Source of the DNA: Melieria omissa
Lineage: Eukaryota; Arthropoda; Insecta; Diptera; Ulidiidae
DNA length: 64,000 nucleotides
Assembly (NCBI GenBank): GCA_963971225.1
Contig: OZ020269.1
Location: forward strand, 32,199,264-32,263,263
Reading direction: 5' to 3'
In this document: positions 60,101 through 64,000 of the stretch, piece by piece
Layout of the letters: every line of letters starts with the position of its first letter
Numbering within the stretch: the first letter of the stretch is position 1
Notes under the pieces: generated by a model
The model's database searches: none
What the model saw: only the letters and a program-made list of their open reading frames with translations
Told to the model about the DNA's origin: nothing
Position numbers and translations under genes: made by a program

Positions 60101-61961
60101 GACATTGATTTTGAGATAACGGTAAAATTTTTGTAATTTGCTTTGAATTAATTTCTATAAATATATTAGTTTGTTGGTGCCTTCCTAAATTAAACCCATA
60201 AATCAAACTTATCTTTTGCTAAAGGATGACAAATACGTGAATTTGCTCTCAAGCAACTTTGGGGTCGAAAGGGTTAAATAAAACCCCATAGATACAATTC
60301 GGAAATGTATTTTTGAAACTTTTGGCCACATTCGTCCCATTGTGCGGCGCTGTAAAATAGCTCATTTAAATATTTGTAAGATTTCATTCATAAATTGTGG
60401 AGAATGATTTTTCCGGGTGTATCCTCGAACTCGCTGCACATGACGTCGCGACGCGTCAATTCAACTTACCGTACGCTCGAACTGCCAATTCGGAAATCGG
60501 TATGTGTCGAAGTTGTAGAATCTGTCGAGTAGTATCAAGTCATCTTCGGAATTAATTGACGATTTGCCGCCGTCAGCGTGATTAACCGCAGCACTGGCAG
60601 CGGCAGCGCCTGCGCCTGCGCCGAAAAACGCCGCAGTGGACGTCGACGAGTGCCATTGTGCGTGTGCTGGCGACAGTGTCGGCGATGGTGAGTCTGCAGT
60701 CTTACTTCCGTGACTTGACGAACGGCGGTCAGCTGGCAGCAACAACGACGACGTGGAATTTACAGGAGTGGTGGCTGTCTGCAACGCAGTCGTCGCTCTT
60801 GTTGTTGCGTTGCTGGTAGCTGCAGCCGTCAACGTGGTCGACGGCAATGTTGCGCGTGCGCGCGCATCATTTGCATTGCGATCCTTGGGTCGGTGCTGCT
60901 TGGGCCGGTGATGGTGTTTGCGCTTGCGGTGCAACTGTTGGTGGCGCTCATGATGCCGACTGTCGGCCGCCACTGCTCCATCGTGATTTGGAGCGTTCTC
61001 CAGCCTTCTGACATTCTCGTGAATGTGCTTGAGTTTGGCATAGTTGTTGCCATTGTTGTTGTTATTGGTGGCAGTCTCGTCTTCGTGTTGTCTGCGCGAT
61101 TGCAGTTCGTTTTCGTGGTTCTTTCTGCTGCCGTTGTTTGAGTTATTGTTTGCCTTATGTCTAGACATGTTCGAGCCTCTTCTAGCCTCGGCCGTCGTTC
61201 GGGACGCATCACTTTTGCCGCGTCGCACAGTGTCAGCGCCATCGCCGTCGCCGTCGCCACCGCCGTCGTCGCCCTTGTGATGCCTGTTGTGAACTCTTAC
61301 GTTGCTTAGGATTTGCAAGCGGCGCGTTGTGGGCTTCTCCGGCGCCGTCGGCGGCTGCTCCGCGATTGCGGATATCAAAAGTCTTTCCGGTTTCGGTTCT
61401 GTCTTGTGCAGTTGAGGCTTCTGTTGGCTTTGACTTTGCAATATGATCATTTTTCTTTGGCTTTGGTTTTGATTTCGGTGGCTTACACCTAAGTTGCTAT
61501 TTGTAATTTCACTACTTAGACTACGTATGTCGCGCGGCAGCTGCTCGCTGTGCAGCTCGTGGCCGCGAAACAGCTTCCGCTGGTAGCGCCTGCGCCGCGC
61601 CGCAGCGCCGCACTCCGGTGCGCAGATGCACTTGGGTCGTCCCTTGCGCTTGATGCACTTCTTGTGCAGGCCGCACTGCACATTGCGACAGCTGGCTGAA
61701 ATTCGTTAGAAAAAAAACCAGACACAACGTGAAAACTGCCACCGTCCCTGCGACAAGCGACCGCACTTTCAAACTCACCCATGCACGGCGCACATTCCAT
61801 GCCGTTGCCAATGGACTCGGAGAAGAAAATCTCCACGTTCGAGACTTCACGATCTGTGAAGAAAAGCTCGGGATATTGGCAGCATTCGGCTTTGGTGCTG
61901 TTGCGCAAATAGATCTCATTGCAGCGGCCGTTCTCCTTCGAGGCGCGCCAACACGCTCCAG
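36024..61961 (-). CDS. Fs: Follistatin (secreted activin/BMP-type ligand antagonist), first exon outside
   Basis: Follistatin binds TGF-beta family ligands outside the cell. Six exons were joined in phase: 61961-61779, 61695-60470, 58387-58255, 55413-55174, 36344-36220 and 36155-36024, about 679 residues with a TAG stop. Order of parts: the N-terminal cysteine-rich TB-like domain; the EGF-like half of module 1 (CRNVQCGLHKKC, CICAPEC); an insertion of about 375 residues; Kazal 1 (PVCGTDGRTYNTEC); complete module 2 (TCNGVVCLNGLTC, then AVCGVDGKTYKSTC); the EGF-like half of module 3 (VTCSDINCGSRRTC); and Kazal 3 (KICGVNERTYNSWC), ending SAGECH. The phase-1 acceptor at 61962 shows that an upstream exon, expected to encode the signal peptide, exists; it was not found up to 64000. 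The gene spans at least 26 kb because of an 18.8-kb intron 5. Three Kazal domains plus the N-terminal domain favour follistatin over agrin, SPARC or FSTL proteins. Confidence 0.92.
36220..36344 (-). CDS. Fs: Follistatin exon: EGF-like half of module 3
   Basis: It encodes DRVTCSDINCGSRRTCLVD and CVSCQYKCSRKRRPP. Phase is 1 in and 0 out. The acceptor ends the 18.8-kb intron. Confidence 0.88.
36345..37019. other. Follistatin intron 5, left part
   Basis: It contains a (TG)n run at 36510-36526 and a (CA)n run at 36690-36722, then TATA-rich sequence near 36870-36930. No exon was recognised. Confidence 0.6.
37020..37790. repeat. Tandem array with ~161-bp unit, about 4.5 copies
   Basis: The phrase AATGAGAATCAGATTGACCA recurs at about 37249, 37410, 37569 and 37734 (spacing 161, 159, 165). 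Between these, ATAAGCTTTAAATTAGTCTAA and TTCAACTTCAGAAGGCATGA recur in the same order. An earlier partial unit starts near 37040. Copies differ by roughly a tenth of bases by eye. Confidence 0.85.
37791..40130. repeat. Degenerate repeat tract of GATTGAT words
   Basis: Sequence decays from the 161-bp array into irregular repeats of ATGATTGATGA, TTGATTGAATGATTG, TTCAGAAAG(C/T)ATCAAA and TGTAC/ATTTTAGAA. No constant period was found. It looks like an old, diverged satellite-like tract. Confidence 0.75.
40397..41350. other. GC-richer island inside follistatin intron 5
   Basis: Base composition changes sharply against the AT-rich flanks. Long frames on both strands (one of 227 codons at 40419-41102, minus) are Ser/Val/Arg-rich with no family resemblance. 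A CCGACCGACCGACGGACGGA-type run lies at 41313-41345. It could be a regulatory island or an unspliced RNA; the sequence cannot tell. Confidence 0.35.
41313..41345. repeat. GACC/GGAC tetranucleotide microsatellite
   Basis: A run of CCGA units turns into GGAC units. Confidence 0.75.
41980..43700. repeat. Second GATTGAT tract with a 245-bp higher-order repeat
   Basis: A module with ACTTTAGAAGGCAACAAAAA and a TAGTTATACGCATT ending recurs near 42095, 42224, 42645, 42962, 43184 and 43430. The last two modules and the ATTGATTTATTAATTGATGA blocks at 43253 and 43498 are both spaced 245 bases, showing a larger duplicated unit. ATGATTGATGAAATGATTGA lies between modules. Confidence 0.82.
43701..46105. 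other. Follistatin intron 5, middle part
   Basis: A GGTTAGGTTAGGTTAGGG run at 43740-43757 probably marks the end of a retrotransposon fragment. CA/TG microsatellites occur at 44986-45035 and 45550-45600. A 156-codon minus-strand frame at 44380-44850 has no family resemblance. No exon was recognised. Confidence 0.5.
46110..46588. mobile_element. TTAA-flanked MITE (piggyBac type), copy 1
   Basis: The ends are inverted: CCCTTTTGACTCCGAA on the left, TTTTGGGTCAAAAGGG on the right. TTAA stands on each side (46106-46109 and 46589-46592). The 479-bp interior lacks coding capacity and aligns along its length with the copy at 59792-60273, for example GCTTAAAACGGGTTAAATAA. A TTAA target site is the hallmark of piggyBac transposases. 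Confidence 0.88.
46638..46760. repeat. Near-perfect inverted repeat (hairpin), 56-59-base arms
   Basis: CTTTAAACTTGAATATTC at 46638 is mirrored by GAATATTCAAGTTTAAAG ending at 46760. The arms match throughout except in a homopolymer (13 T against 10 A), with an 8-base loop around 46697-46704. Confidence 0.93.
46761..48300. other. Follistatin intron 5 segment
   Basis: A GC-richer patch at about 47170-47960 holds GTTGTT and TGTG runs and frames without resemblance to known proteins. Nothing firm was identified. Confidence 0.45.
48360..49150 (+). pseudogene. Broken DDE transposase (mariner-like superfamily)
   Basis: Frame-shifted plus-strand pieces read in transposase order: LTYELKPNDPRQHREFANWS near 48499, then a piece ending AVINGPRG near 48780. 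Next comes ILWFQQDGASFHTNDAT at about 48837-48887, holding the second catalytic Asp. PPRSCDLVPLDYFRWGYVKS at about 48950-49010 holds the third acidic site. Then KEIEDNIREAI and a stop follow. Frameshifts and stops prevent function. It is a different family from the mariner at the left edge. Confidence 0.75.
49335..49556 (-). mobile_element. Diverged tRNA-derived SINE, copy 3 (partial)
   Basis: Read on the minus strand, the head carries a perfect B box (GGTTCGAATCC) within GGGTAGCACGCTGACT and GGGGCCCTAGGTTCGAATCC. The body has GGCAAAACCTCC and CCGTAGGTCCCCTTCC, which match the end of copies 1 and 2. The middle is shorter. Target duplications were not defined. Confidence 0.6.
49557..52229. other. 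Follistatin intron 5 segment
   Basis: AT-rich DNA with a GC-richer patch at about 50740-51330. That patch includes a CACAT pentamer run (50822-50868) and TG/CA runs at 51312-51332 and 51470-51492. At 51797 TTAACCCTTAAAGTCC resembles a MITE end but has no partner. No exon was recognised. Confidence 0.5.
50822..50868. repeat. CACAT/CATCA pentanucleotide microsatellite
   Basis: TCACATCACATCACATCGCA and similar units run for about 45 bases. Confidence 0.85.
52230..52900. repeat. Degenerate tandem array with ~160-bp unit, about four copies
   Basis: The phrase CAAAGTTTCTCTACTGACTT, followed by TTCAACTTTTCGTTAG, recurs at about 52408, 52578 and 52733 (with an older copy near 52243). CCTCTATCTCTTGTAGTTTA, TTTTTATAGTTTAGA and ATTACAGG blocks lie between in fixed order. 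It is a different sequence from the GATTGAT tracts. Confidence 0.75.
52901..55173. other. Follistatin intron 5, right end
   Basis: No exon was recognised. It includes a possible pogo/Tigger-type relic at 54419-54924 and a TG run near 55075-55090. Confidence 0.5.
54419..54924. mobile_element. Possible pogo/Tigger-type relic
   Basis: The right end reads, on the minus strand, CAGTCGAAACCGCTAACTGC followed by AAGTCACTTAACTG. This resembles Tigger-like termini and begins after TA. The left end (TTTTCGGTTAAGCGAACTCG) shares the GTTAAGCGAACT theme but is not an exact mirror. The interior repeats TTAAGYG/CACTTAA words. Confidence 0.35.
55174..55413 (-). CDS. Fs: Follistatin exon: complete module 2
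   Basis: The EGF-like half (TCNGVVCLNGLTC, CIGCKIDCP) is followed by a Kazal domain (AVCGVDGKTYKSTC, then VAYPGPCRG). Phase is 1 in and 1 out. Confidence 0.92.
56711..56970. repeat. Two-copy 130-bp tandem duplication
   Basis: ATGCTTTAAATACTCTTTTT at 56711 and ATGCTTTAAGAACTCTTTTT at 56841 start two copies that share CAAGTTTCATGTACT, TAATATTTTTCCA and CAAACAAAATAATTTC in order. Confidence 0.9.
57640..57712. repeat. CCGAT/GCGAT minisatellite
   Basis: ATCCGATGCGATCGCATTCG followed by ATCCGATCC units run for about 70 bases within the GC-richer island. Confidence 0.8.
58255..58387 (-). CDS. Fs: Follistatin exon: Kazal domain 1
   Basis: It encodes HPVCGTDGRTYNTECQLKK, then ACRTDNPTLVVAYRGHCK. 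Phase is 0 in and 1 out, with ATTCAG and GTGAGT borders. Confidence 0.9.
58388..60469. other. Follistatin intron 3
   Basis: AT-rich; it contains the second TTAA-flanked MITE. A TATATA run lies at 58880-58896. No exon was recognised. Confidence 0.55.
59792..60273. mobile_element. TTAA-flanked MITE (piggyBac type), copy 2
   Basis: The ends CCCTTTCGACCCCGAA and TTTGGGGTCGAAAGGG are inverted, with TTAA at 59788-59791 and 60274-60277. At 482 bp it matches the copy at 46110-46588 over the whole length, in the same orientation. Confidence 0.9.
60470..61695 (-). CDS. Fs: Follistatin exon: EGF-like half of module 1 plus long insertion
   Basis: The first 28 residues or so carry the six cysteines of the module 1 EGF-like half. 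The remaining roughly 375 residues are almost free of cysteine and rich in Asn, His, Ser, Thr, Arg and Ala. They include basic clusters (ARRRRYQRK, HRKRKHHHRPK), Asn runs and a Gly/Asp block. They sit where vertebrate follistatin has only a few residues before Kazal 1. The donor is ACG|GTAAGT at 60470. Confidence 0.9.
61779..61961 (-). CDS. Fs: Follistatin exon: N-terminal TB-like domain
   Basis: It encodes GACWRASKENGRC, then AECCQ and ECAPCMG, the cysteine pattern of the follistatin N-terminal domain. Splice signals are TTTTCAG before and GTGAGT after; phase is 1 in and 1 out. Confidence 0.9.
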
Positions 61962-62150
61962 CTGAAAAGCACACAAGACCACAAATCTGTTAGGCATGGG
62001 AAACTTGGAGATATGAAACATTGAATGGAAAAATTAGTTTAATTTATAATTAGTTTAATTTCCATCTACATACAAGAGATATGGTTATGAAATCTATGCA
62101 GTATTTGGAGATTGACGGCAAAGAAGGAGGCCGGGGCGATCGTGCAAGGA

Positions 62151-62262
62151 CAGCGGCGGATACAGAAAAATATTTCGGGGGGGTTTCAAAAAGTAATTCT
62201 TTAATATTCATAAAATGCCTTTTAACTTGTATGTAGTTAACACCCCCCTGAATCCGCCACTG
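62151..62262. mobile_element. 112-bp hAT-type MITE with 8-bp target duplication
   Basis: The left end is CAGCGGCGGATACAG and the right end CTGAATCCGCCACTG, an inverted pair with two mismatches. TGCAAGGA flanks both sides exactly (62143-62150 and 62263-62270). An 8-bp duplication and CAGNGGCGGAT termini are typical of hAT elements. The interior is AT-rich apart from G/C runs just inside the ends. Confidence 0.92.
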
Positions 62263-62499
62263 TGCAAGGACAATGTTAAGGACGCCCTATCATCTATTGG
62301 TGTGATCAACTGGAGAAGACGAGCGCAAAGTAGAGACGTCTGGACAGAACTTTTGGAGTAAACCGTAATCTGGTTATGGGTTACCATGATCAGTAAAGTA
62401 AGTAAGCCAGTAAGTAAGAGAAATGGGTTTTTTAATCCGAAAATTTAAGCAGAATTTGCTGATCCACAAGAGGATACAGTGAGGTATGAGACAAAAATG

Positions 62500-63370
62500 T
62501 TATAAAAGGCCTCGATGTCATCGGATGTGGTTTGTTCTGGTTGTGGGGTATAAAAACTTCATTACAGACATCTGGTCATTGACTTCTGATAGGTTTTCCT
62601 TTCTTTCTTTTTTCGTTCTGGTTGTGAGGCATCAAATCTTCATTACTGACTTTTGATCGATGGGCTCGTTTAAGCTGAGTTTTGTTCAGGTCATATGGCA
62701 CCAAAGCTTCTTTACTTTACCTTCATTACTGACACCTGATCATTGATTGTCGATGGGCTCCTTTAAAGGCTATGCACGAATTCATTACTGACACCTCTCA
62801 TTGAACTCCGATAGGTTTGTTTTTATCGGCTGGGATTATTTCGGGTTGTGCGGTCACAAAGTCTTACAAAGCACTGTTTATCGTTGATCTCTGATGGGAC
62901 ATCAGGTCATATGACACCAAAGCTTCATTAGTGACACCTGATCGTTGATCTCTGATGGGATCGTTTGAGGTCATATGGCACCAAAGCTTCATTACTGACA
63001 CCTGATCGTTGATCTCTGATAAGCTCGTTTAAAGGCTGTGAACGAATTCATTGTTGACACCTTATCACTGACCTTTGATGGTTTGTTTTTATTGGCTGTT
63101 GTGTTCGTTTAAGTTGTGCGGCAATAAAGTCTTATACATCACAGTTTATTGCTGATCTTTGGTGAACTCGTTCAGGTTGAGCGGCTCATCATTGATCTCT
63201 GATGATGATTGTTCTAGACAACAGATGCTATGGACAGTTTAATGATTGAAACCTCAATCACTGATCTCTGATAAGTTTGTTCTCATTGGTTGGGGTTCAT
63301 TCTTGTTGTGAAACAAAAAGTCTTACAACTTCCAACTTATCGCTGCTTTTTGATGAGGTCGGTTTTACCA
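62500..63370. repeat. Degenerate tandem tract with CATTACTGACACCTGATC units
   Basis: CATTACTGACACCTGATCGT followed by TGATCTCTGATGGGCTCGTT recurs at about 62560, 62641, 62724, 62782, 62926, 62989, 63048 and 63245 with uneven spacing (58-144 bases). Larger blocks such as TTTAAAGGCTGTGAACGAATTC and CATATGGCACCAAAGCTTC are also repeated. Confidence 0.8.
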
Positions 63371-64000
63371 GTTACGGTTCGTTGTAATCAATCGATGCTA
63401 TCAGCATCGAACGAACGATCGATTATATAACTCATTGCGTATGTAAATTAGACAACAGGGTTCGAAGCCTCTCAATTTTATTTTAAAAAGACTAAATGGT
63501 TTCTTTGACTTCATATCATGAGCTTTCATTTGACGTAAAAATTATGCCTTTCTGACATTTGAGTTAAATGATATGATGTTTTAAAAGTTTCAGTAAGGGG
63601 CACTAAGCCGCCATCTTTAAACTGCATTTAAAAAAAAAAAAACTCGAACATCCCGGAAAAAATCCCTTGGTACTTTTTCACCTACTGAGGCCCTCTATCG
63701 AATGAGATATGTTTGACCTTGTCTCTCGAAATTTTTTTTTTGAATTTGTTGCACTGTGTTATTAACAAAGAAATGAATAAAGAAAGAACGAATAAATGTA
63801 TCGGTTTTTTGTTTGCTAGGAGAACAAATTGCGTAGGAAAAGTTTTGAAATTTGAATTTTCTGTTGAATCATTGTTGCCAGACTGAATTGAATTGAAATC
63901 AGCAAATAGTTAATGGAAAATTCCAAATTTAATTACACATTTTCGCTGGCTGCTCAATGTTTGCGCTGAATTCGCATATTCGAAATGGAAGAATGCAGAA

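Larger units (their letters stand above)
61962..64000. other. Upstream follistatin intron or 5' flank
   Basis: No signal-peptide exon was found on the minus strand. The stretch holds the hAT-type MITE, a degenerate tandem tract (62500-63370) and AT-rich DNA to the edge. Confidence 0.5.

Noticed and set aside
61962..62021. Open frame continuing upstream of the follistatin N-terminal exon
   Set aside because: The follistatin frame meets a stop within 50 bases upstream, and a good TTTTCAG acceptor marks the exon border.
1..64000. CRISPR arrays, rRNA, canonical tRNA genes
   Set aside because: None were seen. tRNA-like sequences are SINE heads, and the tandem arrays have no spacer-repeat pattern.

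Overview
This window is nuclear DNA from a higher fly (Diptera, Brachycera). The intron-rich genes resemble Drosophila proteins, the non-coding DNA is AT-rich and full of microsatellites, and the mobile DNA is of insect types (mariner, non-LTR elements of R1/I/Jockey type, tRNA-derived SINEs, small DNA-transposon relics). A tephritid-like acalyptrate fits, but I cannot fix the species from sequence alone. No viral, bacterial or CRISPR sequence was seen.

Layout. 1-880 holds a broken mariner copy. 3795-17190 (minus) carries 20 in-phase exons of the nuclear-pore membrane glycoprotein gp210 (Nup210); its C-terminal membrane anchor is not in view. 19461-20953 (minus) is a complete effector caspase closest to Dcp-1, in three exons. 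20954-25903 is intergenic, with a non-LTR remnant and two tRNA-derived SINEs in opposite orientation. 25904-32359 (plus) is an 11-exon gene for the OCRE/FHA/G-patch protein AGGF1. A complete two-exon hexokinase gene (26339-27874, minus) lies inside its second intron. 32360-36023 is intergenic, with an internally deleted non-LTR element. 36024-61961 (minus) is most of a follistatin gene: six exons covering the N-terminal domain and three follistatin modules, spread over 26 kb. The first exon, with the signal peptide, is beyond the exons seen.

The follistatin introns are the most unusual part. Intron 5 (18.8 kb) holds several kilobases of degenerate tandem repeats built around TGATTGAT/ATGATTGATGA words, a second family of about 160-bp repeats, a near-perfect inverted repeat, a TTAA-flanked piggyBac-type MITE (with a second copy in another follistatin intron) and a broken DDE transposase. 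Upstream of the gene are a very clean 112-bp hAT-type MITE with an 8-bp target duplication and another degenerate tandem array.

The genes do not form an operon-like unit. They serve separate roles: nuclear pore structure, apoptosis execution, glycolysis entry, RNA/chromatin-associated regulation, and extracellular antagonism of activin/BMP-type ligands. From memory, the Drosophila orthologues lie on chromosome arm 2R (Muller element C), so the window may be a rearranged piece of that element; this is inference. Exon limits were set by hand from splice signals, phase continuity and family similarity, not by transcript evidence.
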